From Bordetella parapertussis (GTDB lineage: Bacteria > Pseudomonadota > Gammaproteobacteria > Burkholderiales > Burkholderiaceae_C), in the NCBI GenBank assembly GCA_945875935.1, contig CAMCNE010000069.1, positions 1-12,379 of the forward strand: a stretch of 12,379 nucleotides of DNA, given 5' to 3'. The notes beneath the pieces were generated by a model that ran no database searches, had not been told where the DNA came from, and saw nothing but the letters and a program-made list of their open reading frames with translations. The translations under genes and the position numbers were made by a program. The first letter of the stretch is position 1. Each line of letters begins with the position of its first letter. Positions 1 to 5,912 of the stretch are shown piece after piece.

Positions 1-847
1 CGAAGATCGCGTCCACCGGCAGCTGCGGCTGGGGCCCGTGGAAAAGGCGGGCGCAGCCGAACGCCTCGACCAGCCCGAGCCGCTGCGCCAGGTCGACCGC
101 CGCCGCGTTGGCCTGTGGCACGTCGAGTTGCACCCGCTGGCCCTCGACCATGGCCATCAGGCTGCGCACGATGGTCTCGGCCAGATCAGGCCGATCGGCA
201 AACACCGGGCCGATCTTGTGCCCCACGCGGCAGGGTCGCACCACGCCGTAGCCCACCAGCGCCCCGCCCTCGCGCAGCGCCGCGACGCCAGCGCCCGGCT
301 GAGTGACCCAGCGCTCGAGAAAGCGCCTGCGAGGCGTCGGCACATGGTGCTGGTCGTAGCGGTCGAGCTCATCGAAATCGATCTGCGCGAGCGTGAGTGC
401 GGCCGGGTCAAGAGACCCTTGCGCCAGCCCCTCGAAGCGCAGGTCGCGCCACGCCAGCTTGAAGCCGCCTCGCTCGTAGAACGGCACCATCGCGAACACG
501 CCGTCCATGCCGATGGACGCGCCGGGGCTCAGACGCTGACGCAAGCGATCAAGCCGGTGATGCCACAGCACGGTGCCCAGACCGGCGCCGCGAAATTCGG
601 GGCGCACGATGAACAGGCCCATGAATCCGAAGCGACCCTCATAGGAAAAGATGGTGCCGCCGCCAACGAATTCGTCGCCGCGTCGCAAGGCGATAAAGGC
701 CTCGGGGTCGATGTCCCACGCGATGCCGATATCGGCCAGCCCCGGGTTCCAGCCCTCGGCAGCGGCCATGTCGTCGAGCAGCAGCACCTCGGCGGCGCGC
801 ATGGGCCCGATCGAAAAGCCATCGGGAAGCATGGGGGTGTTTGTCAT
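1..847 (-). CDS. GNAT family N-acetyltransferase, two-domain, 3' end outside window
   Basis: Reading from an ATG at 847 down to base 1 gives 282 codons with no stop, so the gene continues past the left edge. The N-terminal half (about residues 10-140) is a GNAT acetyltransferase domain: a beta strand LFIVRP is followed by the acetyl-CoA loop R86-G-A-G-L-G91, and VPFYERGGFK (121-130) is the usual late Y..GF element. The C-terminal half (about 145-282) resembles the second domain of tandem GNAT proteins of the Acetyltransf_18 type (GALVGYGVVRPCRVGHKIGPV). The acyl acceptor cannot be told from sequence. Typical members are about 280-300 residues, so little is missing. No clear Shine-Dalgarno precedes the ATG, and in-frame Met6 or Met16 could also serve as the start. 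It is divergent from the crotonase gene at 961. The long plus-strand frame over it is an antisense shadow. Confidence 0.88.
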   Translation of the reverse strand, partial: MTNTPMLPDGFSIGPMRAAEVLLLDDMAAAEGWNPGLADIGIAWDIDPEAFIALRRGDEFVGGGTIFSYEGRFGFMGLFIVRPEFRGAGLGTVLWHHRLDRLRQRLSPGASIGMDGVFAMVPFYERGGFKLAWRDLRFEGLAQGSLDPAALTLAQIDFDELDRYDQHHVPTPRRRFLERWVTQPGAGVAALREGGALVGYGVVRPCRVGHKIGPVFADRPDLAETIVRSLMAMVEGQRVQLDVPQANAAAVDLAQRLGLVEAFGCARLFHGPQPQLPVDAIF

Positions 848-960
848 CGGGGGCGATTTTAGAAACGCCACGGGCTGACCCCTTCACCAAACCACAGCCC
901 CATCGGCCAAAATCGCGCCTTCGCGCGGAGTGCCCTGCCCCGCCTCAAGGATTTCTCCCG
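848..960. promoter_or_regulatory. Divergent intergenic region with 8-bp inverted repeat
   Basis: This 113-bp gap separates the divergent starts of the GNAT gene (847) and the crotonase gene (961), so promoters for both units should lie here or in the flanking coding DNA. It holds a perfect 8-bp inverted repeat, GCGATTTT at 853-860 and AAAATCGC at 909-916, 48 bp apart. The left arm includes TAAAAT on the minus strand (861-856), a plausible -10 for the GNAT gene that would give a nearly leaderless transcript. I found no convincing -35 partner on either strand, so the promoter reading is tentative. Confidence 0.35.
946..951 (+). promoter_or_regulatory. Ribosome binding site for the crotonase-family gene
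   Basis: CAAGGA lies 9 nt before the ATG at 961. It supports that start over the upstream in-frame TTG at 841, which would add 40 residues with no family similarity that overlap the divergent GNAT start. Confidence 0.6.
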
Positions 961-1755
961 ATGCCCGGCTCCGTCGCTGTATCCCACTCCACTGGCGTCA
1001 CCCGCGTGACGCTGCACAACGCCGGCAAACTCAACGCGATCGACATCGTCATGTGGCACGAGCTGCGCCGGGTCTTCACCGACCTGCAGGCCCTGCCGGC
1101 CGACCAGGCTCCGGCGGTGGTGGTGATCTGCGGCGCAGACGGTCACTTTGCGGCTGGCGGCGACATTGCCGAATTCGCGGGCTTTCGGTTTGACGAAGCG
1201 CGGCTGCGGCACTTCCACGAAGACATCGTGGCGCCGGCCCTGCAGGCCATGCTCGAGTGCGATGTGCCGATCTACGCGCAGATCGACGGCATCTGCATGG
1301 GTGGCGGGCTCGAGATCGCGGCGTGCTGTGACGTGCGCATCTGCGGCGAGGCCAGCCGCTTCGGCGCGCCCATCGCCAAGCTGGGCTTTCCGATGGCGCA
1401 CTCCGAGGTGGCGCTGCTGCGGCAGGTCTTCAGCGAAGCGGTGCTGCGCGAGATGCTGCTCGAAGCCCGCGTGTACGACGCGGCTGCGGCGTGGCGCTGC
1501 GGGCTGGTCCACGAGGTGGTGGCCGACGATGCGGTGGCCGCACAAGTGAGCGCACGCTGCGAGCGCATCGCTGCCACGCTGTCACCACAGGCCGCGCGGC
1601 TCAACAAGCGCACCTTGCGGCAGCTGGCCGCAGGCGGCCTGACGCCAGACCAGCGCGCTGCCCACTTCGCCTACGCCGACAGCGCCGAACACCGCGAAGG
1701 CGTGACCGCCTTCATCGACAAGCGCGCGCCGCGCTTTCGTTCAACGTCTTTCTGA
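961..1755 (+). CDS. Enoyl-CoA hydratase/isomerase (crotonase) family protein
   Basis: The product is 264 residues, the normal length for a single-domain crotonase. Crotonase hallmarks are present. KLNAID (23-28) is the N-terminal substrate strand. HFAAGGDIAEF (62-72) forms the first oxyanion-hole loop. GICMGGGLEIAACCDV (110-125) gives the second oxyanion glycine and Glu118, the counterpart of catalytic Glu144 of rat enoyl-CoA hydratase. The C-terminus EGVTAFIDKRAPRF is typical. The second hydratase glutamate (Glu164 of rat, normally in FGQPE) is replaced by Ile138 in FGAPIAKLGF. True hydratase activity is therefore doubtful, and isomerase, decarboxylase, hydrolase or thin-specificity hydratase roles remain open. 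The gene ends 7 nt before matB, so the two are almost certainly co-transcribed and the substrate may be a malonyl-type CoA ester. That link is inference. Confidence 0.9.
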   Translation: MPGSVAVSHSTGVTRVTLHNAGKLNAIDIVMWHELRRVFTDLQALPADQAPAVVVICGADGHFAAGGDIAEFAGFRFDEARLRHFHEDIVAPALQAMLECDVPIYAQIDGICMGGGLEIAACCDVRICGEASRFGAPIAKLGFPMAHSEVALLRQVFSEAVLREMLLEARVYDAAAAWRCGLVHEVVADDAVAAQVSARCERIAATLSPQAARLNKRTLRQLAAGGLTPDQRAAHFAYADSAEHREGVTAFIDKRAPRFRSTSF

Positions 1756-1762
1756 TCCCACC

Positions 1763-3319
1763 ATGAACGACAACCTCTTTCTCGCCCTGCGCGGCGCCTT
1801 CCCCAAAGACCTGAGCCAAACCGCGATCGAAACCGCCGACGGAGCGACGCAGCACTACAGCTGGCACGACCTGGAGCGCGGCACCGCAATGCTGGCCAAC
1901 CTGCTGCAGTCGCTCGAGCTGCCGGCCAACGCGCGGGTGCTGGTGCAAACCGAGAAATCGGTCGAAGCGCTGATGCTCTATCTGGCGGTGCTGCGTGCCG
2001 GGTTGGTCTATGTGCCGCTGAACAACGCCTACCAGGCCAGCGAGCTCGAGCACTTCATCGGCGACGCCGAGCCCAGCGTGGTGGTGTGCGCCTCAAAGCA
2101 CTTCGGCTGGATCTCGAAGATCGCCTTTCGTCACGGCACGCGGCATGTGTACACGCTGGACGATGACCGCACGGGCAGCCTGCTGCAGCGGGCGATGCAT
2201 CACGGCGAGCAGCAAACACCGGCGCAACGCGCGGCCGACGATCTGGCCACCATCATCTACACCAGCGGCACCACCGGGCGCAGCAAGGGCGCGATGCTCA
2301 GCCACGGCAACCTGCTGTCCAACGCGCGGGTGCTGCAGGCGCTGTGGGGTTGGCGCTCGGCGTCCGAAGGCGGCGATGTGCTGATCCATGCACTGCCGCT
2401 GTTCCATGTGCACGGCCTGTTCGTGGCGGTGCACGGCGCGCTGCTCAACGGCAGCAAGATGATCTGGTTTTCGAAGTTCGATGCGCGCGCCGTGACGGCG
2501 CGCCTCGGCGAGGCCACGGTGTTCATGGGCGTGCCGACGCTCTATGTGCGGCTGCTGGCAGAGCCGGCGTTCAATGCCGAGGCCTGCCGTCACATGCGGC
2601 TTTTCATCAGTGGCTCGGCGCCGCTGCTGGCCGACACGCACCGGCAGTTCCTCGAGCGCAGCGGTCACACCATCCTCGAGCGTTACGGCATGAGCGAAAC
2701 AGTGATGCTCACCTCCAACCCGTACGCCGAATCGACGACCGCGTCGCAGCTCAAGCGCCAGGCCGGCACGGTGGGTTTTGCCCTGCCGGGCGTGGGCGTG
2801 CGCATCCGCGGCGAAGGCGGCGCCGCCTGTGCCCCGGGCGAGATCGGCGCGGTCGAGGTGCGCGGGCCGAGCATCTTCCAGGGCTACTGGCGCATGCCTG
2901 AGAAGACCGCCGAGGAGTTCACCGCCGACGGCTGGTTCAAGACGGGCGACGTTGGCCAGCTCGATGCCTTCGGGCGCTTGACGCTGATCGGGCGCAGCAA
3001 AGACCTCATCATCACCGGCGGCTACAACGTCTATCCCGCCGAGATCGAGGGCTACCTCAACGAGCTGCCGGGCGTCGACGAGAGCGCGGTGATCGGCGTG
3101 CCGCACCCCGACTTTGGCGAGGCGGTGGTGGCCGTGCTGGTGGCCCAAGCCGGCGCCAGCGTCAATGCGACGGAGTGCATCGACGCGCTCAAGCAGCGCA
3201 TTGCCGACTTCAAGGTACCCAAGCGGGTGATCGTGGTCGACCAGTTGCCGCGCAACGCCATGGGCAAGGTGCAAAAGGCGCTGTTGCGCGAACAGCACCG
3301 CGCGCTGTTCGAGGTCTGA
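1763..3319 (+). CDS. matB: Malonyl-CoA synthetase (malonate--CoA ligase)
   Basis: The product (518 residues) is an ANL-superfamily acyl-CoA synthetase that adenylates a carboxylic acid with ATP and transfers it to CoA, here most likely malonate or methylmalonate to malonyl- or methylmalonyl-CoA in the cytoplasm. Core motifs are complete: P-loop YTSGTTGRSKG (166-176), ERYGMSET (306-313), the hinge region WFKTGD (391-396) with GRSKD (410-414), GGYNVYPAEIE (419-429), and the adenylation lysine K502 in PRNAMGKVQK. The stretches MRLFISGSAPLL (278-289) and ERYGMSETVMLTSNPY (306-321) are characteristic of MatB rather than long-chain ligases. The length fits the family (about 500-510). The ATG lies 7 nt after the crotonase stop with no clear Shine-Dalgarno, suggesting translational coupling. 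No malonyl-CoA decarboxylase or malonate permease gene is adjacent on this strand. Confidence 0.92.
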   Translation: MNDNLFLALRGAFPKDLSQTAIETADGATQHYSWHDLERGTAMLANLLQSLELPANARVLVQTEKSVEALMLYLAVLRAGLVYVPLNNAYQASELEHFIGDAEPSVVVCASKHFGWISKIAFRHGTRHVYTLDDDRTGSLLQRAMHHGEQQTPAQRAADDLATIIYTSGTTGRSKGAMLSHGNLLSNARVLQALWGWRSASEGGDVLIHALPLFHVHGLFVAVHGALLNGSKMIWFSKFDARAVTARLGEATVFMGVPTLYVRLLAEPAFNAEACRHMRLFISGSAPLLADTHRQFLERSGHTILERYGMSETVMLTSNPYAESTTASQLKRQAGTVGFALPGVGVRIRGEGGAACAPGEIGAVEVRGPSIFQGYWRMPEKTAEEFTADGWFKTGDVGQLDAFGRLTLIGRSKDLIITGGYNVYPAEIEGYLNELPGVDESAVIGVPHPDFGEAVVAVLVAQAGASVNATECIDALKQRIADFKVPKRVIVVDQLPRNAMGKVQKALLREQHRALFEV

Positions 3320-3332
3320 GCCGACGGCGGTC

Positions 3333-3370
3333 AAAAAAAAGCCGGCAGGTCGCACGACCGCCGGCTTCTT
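3333..3370. terminator. Intrinsic terminator between convergent transcripts
   Basis: A GC-rich stem pairs AAGCCGGC (3339-3346) with GCCGGCTT (3360-3367) and GGTC (3348-3351) with GACC (3356-3359), around a GCAC loop with one bulged base. Eight A residues at 3333-3340 become a clean U-tract for minus-strand transcripts, so it is a strong intrinsic terminator for the permease/small-protein unit. Plus-strand transcripts from matB see only an interrupted T run (TTCTT), so termination in that direction should be weaker. Confidence 0.85.
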
Positions 3371-3410
3371 GCAGGGCCCTCGTCATGAAGACGAAGGCGC
3401 CAGAGTGGTT

Positions 3411-3575
3411 TCAGGGGTTCGACGCAGCAACAGCAGGCGCCGAAGCAGCCACCGCCGGTTCTGCATGAACATCCATTCCGTGCTTCTCGCCGCCCATGTC
3501 GACATCGCCACCGTTCATCAGAACGAACATGACGACAGCCGCAAACACGACGAAGCCGACAGCCAGTTTCCACAT
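3411..3575 (-). CDS. Small single-span membrane protein (54 aa), unknown function
   Basis: The 54-codon frame starts at an ATG at 3575 and stops with TGA at 3411-3413. Support for it being real: AGAGGA sits 9 nt upstream; it follows the permease gene on the same strand by 53 nt and precedes a strong terminator; and the product is organised like a membrane protein. After MWK comes one hydrophobic helix (L4-M20, LAVGFVVFAAVVMFVLM), then an acidic, Met/His-containing segment (NGGDVDMGGEKHGMDVH, 21-37), then an Ala/Pro-rich tail (38-54). No cleavage site is evident, so it is probably an N-terminally anchored inner-membrane peptide; the topology of the tail is not certain. Similar short GGDxDMGGEKHG proteins seem familiar from Comamonadaceae, but I know no assigned function. 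It may be an accessory subunit of the permease, which is a guess from position. Confidence 0.72.
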   Translation of the reverse strand: MWKLAVGFVVFAAVVMFVLMNGGDVDMGGEKHGMDVHAEPAVAASAPAVAASNP

Positions 3576-3584
3576 GATTTGCAA

Positions 3585-3590
3585 TCCTCT
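3585..3590 (-). promoter_or_regulatory. Ribosome binding site for the 54-aa protein
   Basis: AGAGGA on the minus strand lies 9 nt before the ATG at 3575. It is the main reason to treat this short frame as translated. Confidence 0.6.
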
Positions 3591-3597
3591 TTGAGTG

Positions 3598-3621
3598 GGG
3601 CCGACCGGTCAGGGTCGGCCC
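3598..3621 (-). other. Intercistronic stem-loop between permease and small protein
   Basis: A perfect 9-bp inverted repeat, GGGCCGACC (3598-3606) and GGTCGGCCC (3613-3621), encloses a 6-nt loop. It lies between the permease stop (3629) and the ribosome binding site of the 54-aa gene. No U-tract follows on the minus strand, so it is not a standard terminator. It could protect the 3' end of the permease message, mark a processing site, or cause partial termination so that the two genes are expressed at different levels. Confidence 0.6.
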
Positions 3622-3628
3622 GGGTTGA

Positions 3629-5332
3629 TCAGTCGTCAGCGTAGATGTCGGTGTCCTTGGTTTCCTTGACGAACAGCATGCCAATCACGAAGGTTGCGCT
3701 GGCGATGATGATCGGGTACCACAGGCCGTTGTAGATGTTGCCCGACTGCGCCACCATGCCAAAGGCAATGGTCGGCAGCAGCCCCCCGAACCAGCCGTTG
3801 CCGATGTGATACGGCAGGCTCATCGAGGTGTAGCGAATGCGCGTTGGGAACAGTTCCACCAGCATCGCTGCGATCGGGCCGTAGACCATGGTCACATAGA
3901 TCACCAGCAGCGTCAGGATGCCCACCACCAGTGGCTTGTTGATCTTGGCGGGGTCGGCCTTAGGCGGATAACCGGCGGCCTTGGTGGCTTCGGCGACAGC
4001 CTTCTTGAAGGCTGCAATGCCAGCCTTGCTCTCGGGCTCGAACGAGTTGCCGTCAGGCGTCAGCTTCGCGTTGAGCGAGGTGACTTCGACGCCACCGAGC
4101 TTGATGCTCGCCACGGTGCCGGCCGGAGCCTCCACGATGGTGTAGTTCACCGCAGCTTGAGCCAGGGTGCGCTTGGCGATATCGCAAGACGTGTAGAAGT
4201 TGACCTCACGAGCGATCGGGCTGCCCTGGAACGAGCACTGGGCCGGATCGACCACCACCGTGACCGGCACTTCCTTTTGAGCCTTGGCCAGATCGGGGTT
4301 GGCCGCCGAGGTGAGCGCGTTGAACAGCGGGACGTAGGTCAGCGCAGCAATCAGGCAGCCGGCCATGATGATGGGCTTGCGGCCGATCTTGTCGGACAGC
4401 GTGCCGAACACCAGGAAGAACGGCGTGCCGATCAGCAGCGAGATCGCCACCAGGATGTTGGCGGTGGCGCCGTCGACCTTGAGCGCTTGCGTCAGGAAGA
4501 ACAACGCGTAGAACTGACCCGTGTACCAGACCACGGCCTGACCGGCGGTGAGGCCGACGAGTGCCAGGATCACGATCTTCAGGTTCTTCCACTGGCCGAA
4601 CGATTCGGTCAGCGGTGCCTTGGAGGTCTTGCCCTCTTCCTTCATCTTCTTGAAGGCAGGCGATTCGTTCATGCTCAGGCGAATCCACACGCTGATAGCC
4701 AGCAGGAAGATCGACAGGAGGAACGGAACACGCCATCCCCAGTCGGCGAAGACTTCCTCGCCCAAGATGGTGCGGGTGCCCAGGATCACCATCAGGCTCA
4801 GGAACAGGCCGAGCGTGGCGGTGGTCTGGATCCACGAGGTGTAGGCGCCGCGCTTGCCGGCAGGCGCGTGCTCGGCCACGTAGGTGGCTGCACCGCCGTA
4901 CTCACCGCCGAGCGCCAGGCCTTGCAGCATGCGCAGGACGATCAGGATGACCGGAGCCGCCCATCCGATGGTCGCGAAGTTGGGCAGCACGCCGACGATG
5001 AAGGTCGACAGGCCCATGAGCAAGATGGTGACCAGGAAGGTGTACTTGCGGCCGATCATGTCGCCAAGGCGACCGAACACCAGCGCACCGAACGGACGCA
5101 CGATGAAGCCCGCCGCGAAGGCCAGCAACGCAAAGATGAACGCGGCGCCCGCGTCCAGACCCGAGAAGAACTGCTTGGCGATGATGGCTGCCAGCGAGCC
5201 GTAGAGGTAGAAGTCGTACCACTCGAAAACCGTACCCAGGCTCGAGGCGAAGATGACTTTCTTCTCCTCTCGCGTCATCGGTGCCGAGTGAGCCGCCCCT
5301 TTGGCGTCTCCCGCCAGTGTTGTCGTTGCCAT
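3629..5332 (-). CDS. MFS transporter, metabolite:H+ symporter (MHS) type, with large insert
   Basis: The product (567 residues) is an inner-membrane major facilitator. MHS-type hallmarks are EWYDFYLYGSLAAII (37-51), motif A GRLGDMIGRK (87-96) with its repeat GTLSDKIGRKP (310-320), and RMLQGLALGGEYGGAATYVA (134-153). Twelve hydrophobic helices can be placed, six before and six after the central cytoplasmic loop (about 222-250). Family members such as KgtP, ShiA and ProP are about 430-500 residues; the extra length is a polar insert of about 125 residues (341-466) between helices 9 and 10, which should face the periplasm and carries two cysteines, C366 and C383. The substrate is unknown; organic acids are the usual MHS cargo. 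The ATG at 5332 is preceded by AGGAGA. It is followed by the 54-aa protein gene in what looks like a two-gene unit. Confidence 0.9.
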   Translation of the reverse strand: MATTTLAGDAKGAAHSAPMTREEKKVIFASSLGTVFEWYDFYLYGSLAAIIAKQFFSGLDAGAAFIFALLAFAAGFIVRPFGALVFGRLGDMIGRKYTFLVTILLMGLSTFIVGVLPNFATIGWAAPVILIVLRMLQGLALGGEYGGAATYVAEHAPAGKRGAYTSWIQTTATLGLFLSLMVILGTRTILGEEVFADWGWRVPFLLSIFLLAISVWIRLSMNESPAFKKMKEEGKTSKAPLTESFGQWKNLKIVILALVGLTAGQAVVWYTGQFYALFFLTQALKVDGATANILVAISLLIGTPFFLVFGTLSDKIGRKPIIMAGCLIAALTYVPLFNALTSAANPDLAKAQKEVPVTVVVDPAQCSFQGSPIAREVNFYTSCDIAKRTLAQAAVNYTIVEAPAGTVASIKLGGVEVTSLNAKLTPDGNSFEPESKAGIAAFKKAVAEATKAAGYPPKADPAKINKPLVVGILTLLVIYVTMVYGPIAAMLVELFPTRIRYTSMSLPYHIGNGWFGGLLPTIAFGMVAQSGNIYNGLWYPIIIASATFVIGMLFVKETKDTDIYADD

Positions 5333-5340
5333 GATGTTTG

Positions 5341-5346
5341 TCTCCT
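5341..5346 (-). promoter_or_regulatory. Ribosome binding site for the MFS permease
   Basis: AGGAGA on the minus strand lies 8 nt before the ATG at 5332, a near-ideal Shine-Dalgarno that fixes this start. Confidence 0.75.
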
Positions 5347-5399
5347 GTTGAACTGCAGCACCACCACCTGGCAGCGCTTGGGGGGATGTTCAACACAGG

Positions 5400-5439
5400 C
5401 GCTGAATCGAGACTGACGCGCCGCTGAATCGAGCCTGAC
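5400..5439 (-). promoter_or_regulatory. Tandem direct repeat upstream of permease, candidate operator
   Basis: Two copies of an 18-bp sequence, CGCTGAATCGAGACTGAC (5400-5417) and CGCTGAATCGAGCCTGAC (5422-5439), differ at one base and start 22 bp apart, about two helical turns. They sit 67-107 bp before the permease ATG in the 202-bp gap after the DUF1289 gene. That spacing would place two regulator dimers or protomers on the same DNA face. I could not assign a regulator family. The rest of the gap (5333-5534) shows no gene. A 7-bp inverted pair, GTTGAAC (5347-5353) and GTTCAAC (5388-5394), is also present but may be chance. Confidence 0.5.
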
Positions 5440-5534
5440 AAGCCGGGTAGAAACCCAGTCTTTTGATTTCTCGATGTGAAATGCGCGGGAAAGCCCGGGG
5501 AGCGCAAACCCACCCACAGAAGCGGTCGACCCGC

Positions 5535-5735
5535 TCAGGCGCCTGCTTGCAGGGGATTCAAGCGCCGCAGTGGCAACTGCTTCCAGACATCGCGCTTTTC
5601 GCCATCGGACATCTGCGACCACATCGCGATCTCGTCGATGGTGCGCAGGCAACCCTCGCACCAGCCGGTGAGGCCGTGCATGCGGCACACGCTCACGCAG
5701 GGGCTGGGCACGGCTGAGGATGGTTTCGGGTTCAT
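5535..5735 (-). CDS. DUF1289 family small cysteine-rich protein
   Basis: The product is 66 residues and matches DUF1289 (PF06945): SPCVSVCRMHGLTGWCEGCL (11-30), with four cysteines (C13, C17, C26, C29) that look like a metal or Fe-S binding knuckle, then RTIDEIAMWSQMSDGEKRDVWKQL. The biochemical function of the family is not established. The start is set at the ATG at 5735 because the 33 extra codons available to 5834 are translated palindromic repeat (SPLPLAGEGQGEGEG) rather than protein family sequence. No Shine-Dalgarno precedes 5735. It is the last gene of the minus-strand string and is separated from mvaB by the repeat cluster. Confidence 0.85.
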   Translation of the reverse strand: MNPKPSSAVPSPCVSVCRMHGLTGWCEGCLRTIDEIAMWSQMSDGEKRDVWKQLPLRRLNPLQAGA

Positions 5736-5769
5736 GGCGGGGAGGATACGCGCAGAGGTGGGCTGACTG

Positions 5770-5912
5770 CCCTCACCCTCACCCTGGCCCTCTCCCGCCA
5801 GCGGGAGAGGGGATTGAATGGGATACACCCTCACCCTAACCCTCTCCCACAGGTGGGAGAGGGGACTTGATTGGCTCCCTCTCCCACCAGTGGGAGAGGG
5901 CGTGGGTGAGGG
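5770..5912. repeat. Cluster of three palindromic intergenic repeats
   Basis: Three near-identical hairpins fill the mvaB-DUF1289 gap. Each has an 11-bp perfect stem with a 2-nt centre: 5788-5811 (CCCTCTCCCGC/GCGGGAGAGGG), 5840-5863 and 5877-5900 (both CCCTCTCCCAC/GTGGGAGAGGG). Copies 1 and 2 are direct repeats about 42 nt long with a 52-nt period, each led by CCCTCACCCT (5776 and 5828). Copy 3 is inverted, ending in GGGTGAGGG (5904-5912). The cluster abuts the mvaB stop codon (5913-5915). Repeats with CTCTCCC..GGGAGAG cores are common between genes in many proteobacteria. No U-tract follows, so these are more likely mRNA-stabilising or REP-like elements than terminators. Confidence 0.88.

Noticed and set aside
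38..862. 274-codon plus-strand frame at the left edge
   Set aside because: The minus strand in the same interval encodes a recognisable GNAT acetyltransferase with acetyl-CoA loop, so the plus frame is the shadow.
841..960. 40-residue N-terminal extension of the crotonase from TTG at 841
   Set aside because: It overlaps the divergent GNAT start, lacks crotonase similarity, and the ATG at 961 has a proper ribosome binding site.
2093..3355. 420-codon minus-strand frame opposite matB
   Set aside because: It is a shadow of matB with no motif or ribosome binding site, and it runs through the terminator region.
5365..5385. Sigma-54 promoter suggested by TGGCAGCGCTTGG
   Set aside because: The spacing between the GG and the TTG is too short for -24/-12 elements, and it points away from the permease gene.
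3806..5416. 536-codon plus-strand frame opposite the MFS permease
   Set aside because: It is antisense to a clear transporter, and its product is charged, low in hydrophobic residues and lacks domains, so it is a composition artefact.
5736..5834. 33-residue N-terminal extension of the DUF1289 protein
   Set aside because: It is translated palindromic repeat sequence; the DUF1289 domain begins shortly after the ATG at 5735.
5770..5912. CRISPR array or Rho-independent terminator in the repeat cluster
   Set aside because: There are only three copies, in mixed orientation and without uniform spacers, so it is not CRISPR; there is no U-tract after any stem, so it is not a canonical terminator.
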